This document shows, one piece after another, positions 46,712 through 54,877 of a stretch of DNA of 64,000 nucleotides. The position numbers were made by a program, and so were the translations under genes. The notes beneath the pieces are model-generated. The model saw only the letters and a program-made list of their open reading frames with translations. It did not search any database and was not told the origin of the DNA. Source of the DNA: OLB7 sp966250335 (GTDB taxonomy: Bacteria > Bacteroidota > Ignavibacteria > OLB7); assembly GCA_966250335.1 (NCBI GenBank), contig CBINGZ010000014.1, positions 47,141 to 111,140 on the forward strand. The letters run 5' to 3'. How positions within the stretch are numbered: position 1 is the stretch's first letter; the number at the start of each line of letters is the position of its first letter.

Positions 46712-46782
46712 AGGTGCCGAACGGATTCGAACCGTTGTACAAGGTTTTGCAGACCTTTGCCTAGCCGCTCGGCCACGGCACC
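46712..46782 (-). tRNA. tRNA-Cys (anticodon GCA)
   Basis: Full cloverleaf on the minus strand. The acceptor is GGTGCCG/CGGCACC. The D arm is GCC-GAGCGGCTA-GGC. The anticodon arm is AAGGT-CTGCAAA-ACCTT with anticodon GCA. The variable loop is short, and the T arm is AACGG-TTCGAAT-CCGTT. The discriminator is U73, the hallmark of tRNA-Cys. CCA is not encoded (T then CAATAC), so it must be added by nucleotidyltransferase. It lies 49 nt before the efp start, possibly co-transcribed with efp, and has its own promoter upstream. Confidence 0.95.
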
Positions 46783-46808
46783 TTATTGTTTCCCGGTTGG
46801 AAAGCCGC

Positions 46809-46840
46809 CAAAGATATCTTCGTCGGGGGTATTAATGCAA
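46809..46840 (-). promoter_or_regulatory. Promoter of tRNA-Cys, TTG-N21-TATCTTTG
   Basis: On the minus strand TTG (46840-46838, within TTTG), a 21-nt spacer, then TATCTTTG (46816-46809). The tRNA begins 27 nt downstream, so a short 5' leader is expected. It may also drive efp-accB-accC. Confidence 0.65.
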
Positions 46841-46862
46841 ACGGTGAGTGTAACTGAATGAG

Positions 46863-48281
46863 TTAATGTGGGGGGAAAGATTTCACGGTCGGTTCTTCGT
46901 TCCACTTGTCTTCCATCTCCTTCTGTTCCCTCAGCCTCTGTGTAAGCCCGCGGAATCTGAGCCCGTGAGCGACCGCGGCGACCGTGAGACCCGCGGTCAG
47001 ACCCCACCAGAGTCCCTCCCCCTCCAGCTCCATCGTGAACCCGAGCCAGAGCCCGACCGGCAGACCGCAGAGCCAGTAGGAGAGAAGATTGGTGAACATC
47101 GGGACGGTGGTATCCTTCAGTCCGCGGAGCGCCCCGAGCGCGGTGACCTGAAGCCCGTCGCAGATCTGGAACGCCCCGGCGATCGCCAGCAGGCCGCGGG
47201 CGTAGGCGGCGGTCTCCGGGTCGGCCGTGTAGATCGAGATGATGGGACGTGAGAAGAGGATGAAGGTCAGCGCCGTCACGCTCATCACCATTCCTCCCAT
47301 GACGATCCCGGTCCACCCGGCCAGCGCGGCCAGCTCCGGTTCCCGTCTCCCCATCGCGTGCCCCACCCGCGTGGTGGTCGCCACCGAGATCCCGAGCGGC
47401 ACCATGAAGGCGATCGCCGCCACATTGATCGCGATCTGATGCGATGCCAGCGCCACGGTGCTGAACCTTCCCATCAGCGTGTTCGTCAGGGCGAAGAATC
47501 CGTTCTCCATGCTCATCCCGGCGCCGATCGGCAGGCCGAGCCGGATCAGGCGCTTCAGAAAGGCCGGCTCCGGACGGAGCGCATGCGCCAGAAGATGATA
47601 GGCGCGAAACTCCCGATGCCTTCGCACCCAGGCCGACATCGTCAGGAGCATCACCCAGTGGACGGCGGCCGTGGCAAGCCCCGCCCCCGTCACCCCGAGA
47701 GGGGGGATCCCCCCTCCACCGAAAATGAGGAGATAGACAAGAGGGATGTTGACCGCGGCCCCGATAAACGAGATCACCATGGTGATCCGGGTCTGGCCGA
47801 GCCCCACGGCGAACGACCGGAGGTGGAAGTAGCTGAGGCTCGCCGGAATCCCCGCGCTCAGGGCGCGGATATATTGTCCCGCGAGACTCGCGACCTCCGG
47901 GTCCTGTCCCGTGAGCGACATCAGCCCCTCCATGTTCCACGTCACGATCCATCCCAGCAGCGCCAGCCCCAGCACCAGCCAGAACCCCTGGCCGGCGGCC
48001 CGTCCGATCTCCTCATCCTCCCGCGCGCCGAAGGCGTGGGCGACGGTGGGGGAGACCGAGGAGATGATCCCGTTGGCGAAGACCATATAGACGGAATAGA
48101 CCGCCGCCGCCGCGCCGACCGCCCCGAGCTCCTCCGGGCCGAGCCTGCCGACCATGATCGTGTCGACGAACGGCATGCTCATCGAACCGAGGTGATCCAG
48201 CACCACGGGGATCGCGAGCAGGGCCATTGCGCGCGCCTCGGTTCTGATCGCCGTGGTTCGGCTCCAGAGGGATCTCTGCAT
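46863..48281 (-). CDS. MATE family multidrug/Na+ efflux protein
   Basis: 472 aa with about 12 transmembrane helices in two homologous halves. Conserved MATE features include PFVDTIMVGRLGPEELGAVG in helix 1-2, LGQTRITMVISFIGAAVNIP, and NTLMGRFSTVALASHQIAIN in the second half. It exports cationic compounds using a Na+ or H+ gradient (NorM-type); substrate unknown. The C-terminal tail (EMEDKWNEEPTVK) is cytoplasmic. It is divergent from the FG-GAP gene at 48482 and reads toward tRNA-Cys. Confidence 0.9.
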   Translation of the reverse strand: MQRSLWSRTTAIRTEARAMALLAIPVVLDHLGSMSMPFVDTIMVGRLGPEELGAVGAAAAVYSVYMVFANGIISSVSPTVAHAFGAREDEEIGRAAGQGFWLVLGLALLGWIVTWNMEGLMSLTGQDPEVASLAGQYIRALSAGIPASLSYFHLRSFAVGLGQTRITMVISFIGAAVNIPLVYLLIFGGGGIPPLGVTGAGLATAAVHWVMLLTMSAWVRRHREFRAYHLLAHALRPEPAFLKRLIRLGLPIGAGMSMENGFFALTNTLMGRFSTVALASHQIAINVAAIAFMVPLGISVATTTRVGHAMGRREPELAALAGWTGIVMGGMVMSVTALTFILFSRPIISIYTADPETAAYARGLLAIAGAFQICDGLQVTALGALRGLKDTTVPMFTNLLSYWLCGLPVGLWLGFTMELEGEGLWWGLTAGLTVAAVAHGLRFRGLTQRLREQKEMEDKWNEEPTVKSFPPH

Positions 48282-48303
48282 GCGGATCGTGCGGGAAAAA
48301 TTG

Positions 48304-48335
48304 TTGTGTGTCGTCGCCGTCGCGGGGTATTTTCC
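48304..48335 (+). promoter_or_regulatory. Candidate promoter TTG-N21-TATTTTCC
   Basis: TTG at 48304-48306, 21-nt spacer, TATTTTCC at 48328-48335; the last two bases differ from TTTG. It would serve the FG-GAP gene with a leader of about 140 nt. The 200-bp gap holds nothing else visible. Confidence 0.4.
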
Positions 48336-48481
48336 GGGGCCGGGCCCGCAATCATACGAATTCCGCCGTCATGTTCGGTCGCGCGGAGCAATTTCGCGCC
48401 GAGGTCGGGACCACACCGCGGGCCTCCCCGGCCGCGGCATTGTTCTCCGGCTCCGAAACACTTCTTACCACGAGGTACTTC

Positions 48482-50944
48482 ATGAAGCTACGCTACAGGA
48501 TGCTCCCCCTCCTCGCGGGGTTCGCCGCGCTTGCGACGGGCGCCGACGCGCAGACGATAGACACCCTGCGCTACTCCTCCACGACGCTCCAGCAGTATCA
48601 GGTCCTCTCCCAGCCGAACATCTGGTATCTCCAGCGGTTCAGGAATCCGAGTCCCGTGGAGGTCGTCGGGTTCCGCGCCAGGGTCTACGCGACCTCGCAG
48701 CCGGGAAGCATCTCGATGGCGATCTTCAGGGACGCGGGGGGATCGGGCCTTCCCGAGATGATCGATATGGAGATCGCCGACACCGCCACCCTCCGCGCCA
48801 TGACCGTCGGCGTCCCGCAGCCGCAGAACGTCTACGTGACCGAGTACACGGTCCCCAAGGACCGGCGGCTGATTCTCGAGGAGCCGGGGCAGTTCTACGT
48901 GGGGGCGATCAGCTCGGCCGGGGTCGGCGTTCTCTTCGATCCGGCCCCCAACACGCAGAACATGTGCCAGGATGCCGATCCCGGCACGGTCTCCAACCAT
49001 GAGCTGAGCGTGGTCGCCTCCTACATCGCCGGCGGCGCCCGCCAGTGGACGGTGATCACGGACGAGAACCAGCAGATCCTCAACGGTTCGATGTTCATCG
49101 AGGTGCTGGTCCGTCCCCTTGAGGTCGCGTCGCCGAAGACGTTTGAGAGGATCACCTCCACCGCGTTCGACGCGCCGCCGACCGGAATGCAGCCGGCATG
49201 GGGGGATGTCGACAACGACGGCGACCATGATCTCCTCAACTCCGGGGTCCTCTGGGTCAACGACAACAGCGGAAGGTTCACCCGGAACAGCGCCGTGACC
49301 GGAATCCCCGGCCTGGCGATCTTCCTCGATGCCGACAACGACGGTCTGCTCGATATCGTCTCCGCCACGAAGATCTTCAGGAACAACGGCGACGGAACCT
49401 TCGCCGAACAGAGCGAGACCGGCCTGGTCGACGCCCCCGCCAACACGACACTGACCGCCGCCGACTACGACGGCGACGGGCTCGTCGATCTCTTCGTCGG
49501 CACCTGGGAACGGCAGATGAAGGTCTACAACGCGGCGAAGAGCGATTCGGCCGACGTCTTCGGGGTCGGCTACAAGGATCATCTCTACAGGAATCTCGGG
49601 GGATTCAAGTTCCGCGAAACCACCGACCAGGCGCTGAAGGGATACGGCGAGAGCCCGCGCGGCTTCAACCAGTTCACCAACGCCGTCGATGTTCCCGGCT
49701 ATCCCGTTCTCTACTCCTCCAACTGGCTCGACTACGACCGTGACGGCGATATGGATCTCTTCTGGGGCGTCTACCGCCTTGCCGCCAACTACCTCTGGCG
49801 CAACAACGGCGACGGCACCTTCACCGACGTGGCGCGGGAGACGAAGCTGATCGGGATCGAGGAGACAGGGTACGCCGGAGCGTTCGGCCACGTGATCGGC
49901 TCCGACTTCGCCGACTACGACAACGACGGCGATATCGACGCGGCGCTCGGCCAGCTCGCCCATCCCAGGTTCTACGACTTCTCGGATCGCACTGCGATCT
50001 ACAACAACAACGGGAGCGGTCTCTTCACCGACCTGAACAACAGCGGCGCGCGGGCCGGGCTCCTCGGCATCCCCTACAACGAGACCCACGCCGACGTGGC
50101 CTGGGGGGATTACGACAACGACGGGCTCCAGGATCTCTACGTCAACGCGGTCTACGACTGCTACAACAGCGGGATCTACAGGCAGAAGGAGGATGGAACG
50201 TTCCAGCCGCAGAACTGGCAGACCGGCATCGCCACCGACGGCGTGCGGGGGCTCGCCTGGGTCGATATCGAGAACGACGGCGACCTCGATCTCTACGTCG
50301 GCGGCGCCCGCGGCGGGCTCTTCAGAAACCAGATCGCCACGGCAGGGAGGGGATGGATCGAGATCGGCTTCCGCCTGAAGGAGGGGGCCAACCGCTTCGG
50401 CGTCGGCGCGCGGGTGCAGCTCTTCAGCGGCGGAAAACGCTACGAGCGGAGCGTCAGCGCAGGCTACGGTTCGCAGTCGCAGATGCCGTTCGTGACCCAT
50501 TTCGGTCTGGCGAACGGGACCGTCGACTCGGTGATCGTCCATCTGCCGGAGGGGCTGGCCGGTCCCGGAGGCTCGCGCGTTCTCCGCTTCGACGGCCTGA
50601 ACTTCGAGGCGGTGAACATGATCACCGATCTGGCCGACGGCGTCCCCGTGGATGTGGCCTCCAGCGGCGTTCCGGCCGGGATGATCGTGGAGGATGCCGC
50701 CGCGGCAAGCCCGAACCCGGCCGCGACCCGGACCCGCATATCGTTCAGCGAGGAACTCTTCGGACGCTCGGTCGCGCTTGAAATCGTATCGCTTCAGGGA
50801 GAAACCGTCCGGGTCGTCGAGGACCTCCCGTCCCTCGACGGTGGGATCGATCTCGACCTGCGCGGCCTTCCCTCCGGAAGTTATCTGGTACGGATCAGCG
50901 GAGAAGGGAAGTCCACGACCGTCTCGCTGACGATCGCGAAGTGA
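48482..50944 (+). CDS. FG-GAP/VCBS and ASPIC/UnbV protein with T9SS tail
   Basis: 820 aa from ATG 48482, where the signal peptide starts (MKLRYRMLPLLAGFAALATG, ADA-Q). After a jelly-roll-like domain (25-230) come FG-GAP/VCBS propeller repeats with Ca-binding DxDxDG motifs (WGDVDNDGDHDLL, AADYDGDGLVDLFVG, LDYDRDGDMDLFWG, FADYDNDGDIDAALG, WGDYDNDGLQDLYVN, VDIENDGDLDLYVG). An ASPIC/UnbV domain follows (VGARVQLFSGGKRYERSVSA, GYGSQSQ). The end (SPNPAATRTRISFSEEL ... LRGLPSGSYLVRISGEGK) is a T9SS type A sorting domain. Expected to be a surface or secreted adhesin-like protein. The preceding and following genes are unrelated in function. Confidence 0.88.
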   Translation: MKLRYRMLPLLAGFAALATGADAQTIDTLRYSSTTLQQYQVLSQPNIWYLQRFRNPSPVEVVGFRARVYATSQPGSISMAIFRDAGGSGLPEMIDMEIADTATLRAMTVGVPQPQNVYVTEYTVPKDRRLILEEPGQFYVGAISSAGVGVLFDPAPNTQNMCQDADPGTVSNHELSVVASYIAGGARQWTVITDENQQILNGSMFIEVLVRPLEVASPKTFERITSTAFDAPPTGMQPAWGDVDNDGDHDLLNSGVLWVNDNSGRFTRNSAVTGIPGLAIFLDADNDGLLDIVSATKIFRNNGDGTFAEQSETGLVDAPANTTLTAADYDGDGLVDLFVGTWERQMKVYNAAKSDSADVFGVGYKDHLYRNLGGFKFRETTDQALKGYGESPRGFNQFTNAVDVPGYPVLYSSNWLDYDRDGDMDLFWGVYRLAANYLWRNNGDGTFTDVARETKLIGIEETGYAGAFGHVIGSDFADYDNDGDIDAALGQLAHPRFYDFSDRTAIYNNNGSGLFTDLNNSGARAGLLGIPYNETHADVAWGDYDNDGLQDLYVNAVYDCYNSGIYRQKEDGTFQPQNWQTGIATDGVRGLAWVDIENDGDLDLYVGGARGGLFRNQIATAGRGWIEIGFRLKEGANRFGVGARVQLFSGGKRYERSVSAGYGSQSQMPFVTHFGLANGTVDSVIVHLPEGLAGPGGSRVLRFDGLNFEAVNMITDLADGVPVDVASSGVPAGMIVEDAAAASPNPAATRTRISFSEELFGRSVALEIVSLQGETVRVVEDLPSLDGGIDLDLRGLPSGSYLVRISGEGKSTTVSLTIAK

Positions 50945-50975
50945 TCTCCGATTTCGGTCGTTTTCCGACACCTGC

Positions 50976-51019
50976 TTCATCCCCGGGGCCCGTCGCGGCC
51001 TCGGGGATGAATCGTTTTT
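50976..51019 (+). terminator. Rho-independent terminator after the FG-GAP gene
   Basis: TTCATCCCCG ... CGGGGATGAA, a 10-bp stem, followed by TCGTTTTT. This is the clearest U-tract terminator in the window, isolating the metal cluster downstream. Confidence 0.85.
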
Positions 51020-51056
51020 CGCCGTCGCCGGTCCGGGCGAAAAATCTTCATCCCAC

Positions 51057-51105
51057 TTGCGGATCATGGATCAGCATGCTTATATTAATTTTTAAGCTGG
51101 CTTAA
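51057..51105 (+). promoter_or_regulatory. mntR promoter and DtxR-type operator
   Basis: TTG (51057-51059), 21-nt spacer, TATATTAA (51081-51088). Directly behind, TTAAGC-TG-GCTTAA (51092-51105) is a perfect palindrome ending 2 nt before the mntR start codon. It resembles the IdeR/DtxR half-site layout (TTAGGTTAGCCTAA), so the repressor probably covers the transcription start and represses itself when metal is bound. I see no second copy before troA. Confidence 0.65.
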
Positions 51106-51107
51106 GA

Positions 51108-51824
51108 ATGGAACTTAACCCGACCGTAGAGGACTATCTCCGTTCCGTCTACCGACTGGAGACGCGGGGGGAGAAGGTCACGAACGCCGCTCTGACGAAG
51201 GAGCTGGGGGTCTCGGCCGCCGCCGTCACCGACATGGTGCGGCGTCTGGACGAGCTGGGGGTTGTGACGTACGAGAAATACCAGGGGGTGAAACTGACCC
51301 CCTCCGGGCTCAAGGTCGCGATGCTGATCACCCGACGGCATCGTCTGTGGGAGGTCTTTCTGATCCAGCATCTCGGGTTCGAGTGGGACGAGGTGCATGA
51401 GCTCGCTCATCAGCTGGAGCATATCTCCTCCGATATTCTCACCGATCGGCTGGAGGAGTTCCTCGGATACCCCACGCACGACCCGCACGGCGATCCGATC
51501 CCGACGAAGGAGGGGACGGTCGCCGCGGTCGATCTGGTCTCGATCGCCGAGCTGGAGCCGGCGGCGCAGGGGAAGGTCGCCCGCGTCAGCGACGAATATC
51601 CGGAGCTGCTGCGATATGCCTCCTCGCTCGGGCTGGCGATCGGGACGCCGATCCGGGTCGTCGAGAAGATCCGCTTCGACGGCTCGGTCAGGCTGCTGAC
51701 CGGCGAACGGGAGTCGGTCATCTCCGACAAGCTCGCCAGCAGCGTCTTCGTGGCGATCGATCGCGCCCCGGAGCCGGATGGGCGGTCGAAACGGAAGAAA
51801 GGGGAGCGGGGAGGTCGCCGATGA
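51108..51824 (+). CDS. mntR: DtxR/MntR-family metal-dependent repressor
   Basis: 238 aa, three domains. A winged helix (TVEDYLRSVYRLETRG, LTKELGVSAAAVTDMVRRLD) leads to a metal-binding dimerisation domain with conserved ligands in RRHRLWEVFL, HQLEHISSDILTDRLEEFLG and THDPHGDPIP, and then a C-terminal SH3/FeoA-like domain (about 145-225). Long DtxR/IdeR-type rather than short MntR. It should bind the palindrome at 51092-51105 with Mn2+ or Fe2+. First gene of the troABCD-type cluster, which it presumably controls. The start codon lies directly after the operator; no Shine-Dalgarno is visible. The stop overlaps the next start (ATGA). Confidence 0.92.
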   Translation: MELNPTVEDYLRSVYRLETRGEKVTNAALTKELGVSAAAVTDMVRRLDELGVVTYEKYQGVKLTPSGLKVAMLITRRHRLWEVFLIQHLGFEWDEVHELAHQLEHISSDILTDRLEEFLGYPTHDPHGDPIPTKEGTVAAVDLVSIAELEPAAQGKVARVSDEYPELLRYASSLGLAIGTPIRVVEKIRFDGSVRLLTGERESVISDKLASSVFVAIDRAPEPDGRSKRKKGERGGRR

Positions 51825-52291
51825 AGGTCCTCTTCCTCGACGACGACCATCGTCGTACCTCGACGTTCCGCGATGCGCTCTCGCGGATCAAATGCGATCT
51901 GATCACCGTGGAGACGGCCGAGGAATGTATCGCGGCGCTTACGGGACGAACCTTCGACCTGGTGCTGCTCGATCACGACCTGGGGGGGGAGATCTACTGC
52001 GACAGCAGCCGCGAGGACTGCGGCATGGAGGTGGTGCGATGGATCAGGGGGAATCCCGCTCCGCACGGCGCGTTCATCGTCCATACCATGAACCCCGTCG
52101 CCGCCGCCACGATGTATTTCGAGCTGGGAGCGATGGGATACCGTGTGGCCCAGGCGCCGTTCGGCTCGGAGGGGTTCTATGAATCGCTCGGGGAGTTTCT
52201 CGGCAGGAAGCCCTCCCGCTCCCGCAGACGCCGCAGGACCCTGGCGGAACGGGTCGGCGATTATTTCAGGTCGATCAGGTTCAGGAGGTAA
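51821..52291 (+). CDS. Cyclic-phosphate processing receiver domain (cREC) protein
   Basis: 156 aa, overlapping mntR by 4 nt (ATGA). It looks like a response-regulator receiver (VLFLDDDHRRTSTF, TAEECIAAL) but has the cREC signature LVLLDHDLGGEIYC ... GMEVVRWIRGNPAPHGAFIV ... HTMNPVAAATM and a late PFG. The HD and HTMN blocks are the proposed catalytic His/Asp residues for cyclic phosphate hydrolysis in that family; a phosphoacceptor role is doubtful. The C-terminal 25 residues are very basic (RSRRRRRTLAER), suggesting nucleic acid binding. Role in a metal operon is unknown. Confidence 0.75.
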   Translation: MKVLFLDDDHRRTSTFRDALSRIKCDLITVETAEECIAALTGRTFDLVLLDHDLGGEIYCDSSREDCGMEVVRWIRGNPAPHGAFIVHTMNPVAAATMYFELGAMGYRVAQAPFGSEGFYESLGEFLGRKPSRSRRRRRTLAERVGDYFRSIRFRR

Positions 52292-52298
52292 TGAGAAG

Positions 52299-53066
52299 AT
52301 GAACGATCCGTATGAGAACGATATGACGAAGGAAGAGAAATGGTGGGAGGATTTCTTCTCCGGCACATGGCGCGATATTTCACGCCTGACGACCGAAGGG
52401 AAGACAGGACCGGAGGCGACCACGATCGAGTCGCTGCTGGAGGTCGCCCCGGGCGCCCGTCTCCTCGATGTCCCCTGCGGCGGCGGCCGGCATGCGCTGG
52501 AACTGGTCTCGCGGGGATATTCCGTCACTGGAGTCGATGTATCGGCTTCCGAGATCGCTGAGGCAAGGAGGCAGGGACGCGGTCTGGGGCCGGAGCTCGA
52601 ACTCGTGCAGTGCGATATGCGCGAGCTCCCCTGGACCGAACGTTTCGACGGCGCCTACTGCTACTGGGGGAGCTTCGGCTATTTCGACGAAGAGGGGAAC
52701 CGCGCATTCGTTGCCGCCGTCGCCAGGGCCCTGAAGCCGGGAGCCCGCTTCCTGATCGAGACGCAATGCCTCGAGACCGTTCTTCCAAGGTTCGAGCTCA
52801 AGGGCTCCAGCTCTCTGGGGGAGCTCGTGCTGATGGAGGAGAGGCGCTACGACCACGAGACGGGACGGATTCACTCGCAATGGGAGGTTGTCGACGACGG
52901 CGTGAAATGGCGGCGCGAAAGCTCCATCAGGATCTACAGCTACCGCGAGATCGCCTCGATGATGACCGAATGCGGGCTGACCGGGATCGAGGGGTTCGAC
53001 CCTCTGGCCGGCGGGCCCTTCGCCCTCGGCTCGCGCCGCCTGGGGATCGTGGGGAGAAAGGGGTAA
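52299..53066 (+). CDS. SAM-dependent methyltransferase
   Basis: 255 aa from ATG 52299; the upstream open frame overlaps the receiver gene. Class I methyltransferase: motif I LLDVPCGGGRHALELVSRGY, motif II VTGVDVS, motif III ELVQCDMRELPW, then FDGAYCYWGSFGYFDEEGNR and LKPGARFLIETQC. Substrate unknown; the aromatic-rich post-motif resembles small-molecule methyltransferases. It lies 7 nt after the receiver gene and 32 nt before troA, so it is probably part of the mntR-troABCD transcript without an obvious metal role. Confidence 0.85.
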   Translation: MNDPYENDMTKEEKWWEDFFSGTWRDISRLTTEGKTGPEATTIESLLEVAPGARLLDVPCGGGRHALELVSRGYSVTGVDVSASEIAEARRQGRGLGPELELVQCDMRELPWTERFDGAYCYWGSFGYFDEEGNRAFVAAVARALKPGARFLIETQCLETVLPRFELKGSSSLGELVLMEERRYDHETGRIHSQWEVVDDGVKWRRESSIRIYSYREIASMMTECGLTGIEGFDPLAGGPFALGSRRLGIVGRKG

Positions 53067-53098
53067 TTCCAGAAACGAACATGGAGGAAGATCGAGTC

Positions 53099-54031
53099 AT
53101 GACGCTGCTCTCAAAGCTGATTCCGGCGGTTGCCGCCGTCGCATTGCTCCTCTCGGTCGGCGGATGTGCCGACGACGACGCGAAAAGCGTCGGCGGAAGG
53201 AAGAAGATCGTGGTGACGACCGGCATGATCGAGGATATCGTCAGGAACGTCGCCGGGGATCACGCGGAGATCTCGACCCTTATGGGCCCCGGCGTCGATC
53301 CGCATCTCTACAAGGCATCGCAGAACGATCTTTCGCTTCTCACCTCGGCCGATATCATCTTCTACAACGGCCTCCATCTGGAGGGAAAGATGGTCGACGT
53401 TCTGGAGAATCTCGCCCGGCGGAAGAGCGTGACCGCCGTGGCCGACGGAATCGATCAGTCGAAGCTCCGCCGCCCCGCCGAGTTCCAGGGGAACCCCGAT
53501 CCCCATATCTGGTTCGACGTCAGACTCTGGACAGGGGCCGCCCGCGCCGTGGCCGACAGACTGGTGCGGGACGACTCGGCCCACGCCGACGAGTACCGCC
53601 GGAACGCCGACGCCTATATCTCGCGGCTCGATTCGCTGGACGGATGGGTGCGCGCACAGATCGCCACGGTCCCGGCCGAGCAGCGGGTGCTCGTTACCGC
53701 TCATGACGCGTTCGGATATTTCGGTCAGGCCTACGCCATCGAGGTGAAGGGACTCCAGGGGATCAGCACGGTCTCCGAATATGGTCTGGCCGACGTGCAG
53801 GGGCTGGTCGACATGATCGCGAACCGCAGGATCAAGGCGGTCTTCGTGGAGTCGAGCGTCCCGAAGCGGTCGATCGAGGCGGTGGTGGAAGGGGTGAAGG
53901 CGAAGGGACACGAGGTCCGTATCGGCGGCCAGCTCTACTCCGACGCGATGGGGGAGAAGGGAACCCCCGAGGGAACATATATCGGGATGGTGACGGCGAA
54001 CGTGAACACCATCGTCGGTGCGCTGAAGTAG
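53099..54031 (+). CDS. troA: TroA-type metal-binding lipoprotein of an ABC importer
   Basis: 310 aa from ATG 53099, behind GGAGGAAG; an ATG at 53081 would only lengthen the n-region. A lipobox (SVGGC, Cys23) gives a lipoprotein. Cluster A-I solute-binding fold with the TroA/ZnuA ligand set: H69 (VDPHLYK), H136 (PDPHIWFD), H202 (AHDAFGYF) and D282 (YSDAMG). FGYFGQAYAIEVKGLQGIST is very close to Treponema TroA as I remember it. It lacks the His-rich loop of high-affinity ZnuA. Binds Mn2+ or Zn2+, possibly Fe2+, and delivers it to TroC/TroD. Confidence 0.92.
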   Translation: MTLLSKLIPAVAAVALLLSVGGCADDDAKSVGGRKKIVVTTGMIEDIVRNVAGDHAEISTLMGPGVDPHLYKASQNDLSLLTSADIIFYNGLHLEGKMVDVLENLARRKSVTAVADGIDQSKLRRPAEFQGNPDPHIWFDVRLWTGAARAVADRLVRDDSAHADEYRRNADAYISRLDSLDGWVRAQIATVPAEQRVLVTAHDAFGYFGQAYAIEVKGLQGISTVSEYGLADVQGLVDMIANRRIKAVFVESSVPKRSIEAVVEGVKAKGHEVRIGGQLYSDAMGEKGTPEGTYIGMVTANVNTIVGALK

Positions 54032-54067
54032 AAGCATATCATAGAACGATTTTGATGGGATAACGTC

Positions 54068-54877
54068 ATGCTCAACGGACAACCTGCCGATGCGTCGGGC
54101 TCAACGGCCCCCGTGGAGGTCCACGACCTGACCGTCAGCTACAACAGGCGGCCGGTGCTGTGGGATGTCGATTTCACGATCCCCGAAGGGAAGCTGATCG
54201 CCGTCGTCGGGCCGAACGGGGCGGGGAAGTCGACCCTGATCAAGGCGATCATGGGGCTTGTCCCCCTCTCCAGCGGCTACGTGAAGCTCTTCGGAAGCTC
54301 GCTGGACGATGTTCGTCGCCGGGTCGCCTACGTGCCGCAGCGCACCTCGGTCGACTGGGATTTCCCGACCAACGCCCTGGACGTTGTCGTGATGGGACGC
54401 TACGGCAGGCTCGGCGTCTTCCAGCGTCCCAGACGCGCCGACATCGACGCGGCGGAGGAGGCGCTCCGGAAGGTCGGGATGCACGAGTTCGCGAAACGAC
54501 AGATCTCGCAGCTCTCCGGCGGCCAGCAGCAGCGGGTCTTCCTGGCGCGCGCGCTGGCGCAGGATGCCGATCTCTACCTGATGGATGAACCGTTCGCCGG
54601 GGTCGATGCCGCCACCGAGTCGGCGATCGTGGAGCTGCTGCGGGAGATGCGGCGGGCGGGGAAGACGGTGATTGTGGTCCATCACGATCTACAGACCGTC
54701 TCCGGCTACTTCGACTGGGTGCTGCTGCTGAACCTGCGGCTGGTGGCGTTCGGTCCCATCGAAAGCGCCTTCACCGACGAACTGCTGCAGAAGACCTACG
54801 GCGGACGGCTCAACCTGCTCACCGAGGTCGGCGAGCTGCTGAAGCAACAGCAACGGACAGGAAGGGACAAACAGTGA
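54068..54877 (+). CDS. troB: Metal ABC transporter ATPase TroB
   Basis: 269 aa. ABC ATPase with Walker A VGPNGAGKSTLIK, Q-loop YVPQRTSVDWDFP, signature QLSGGQQQRVFLARA, Walker B LYLMDEPFAGVD and H-loop VVHHDLQTV. The Q-loop context VDWDFP is typical of the Mn/Zn family. It powers the import of metal bound by TroA. The stop overlaps the GTG start of troC by 4 nt (GTGA). Confidence 0.95.
   Translation: MLNGQPADASGSTAPVEVHDLTVSYNRRPVLWDVDFTIPEGKLIAVVGPNGAGKSTLIKAIMGLVPLSSGYVKLFGSSLDDVRRRVAYVPQRTSVDWDFPTNALDVVVMGRYGRLGVFQRPRRADIDAAEEALRKVGMHEFAKRQISQLSGGQQQRVFLARALAQDADLYLMDEPFAGVDAATESAIVELLREMRRAGKTVIVVHHDLQTVSGYFDWVLLLNLRLVAFGPIESAFTDELLQKTYGGRLNLLTEVGELLKQQQRTGRDKQ

Noticed and set aside
46663..46776. 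N-terminal extension of EF-P by 38 residues
   Set aside because: The extension overlaps the tRNA-Cys gene; the canonical EF-P start is at 46662.
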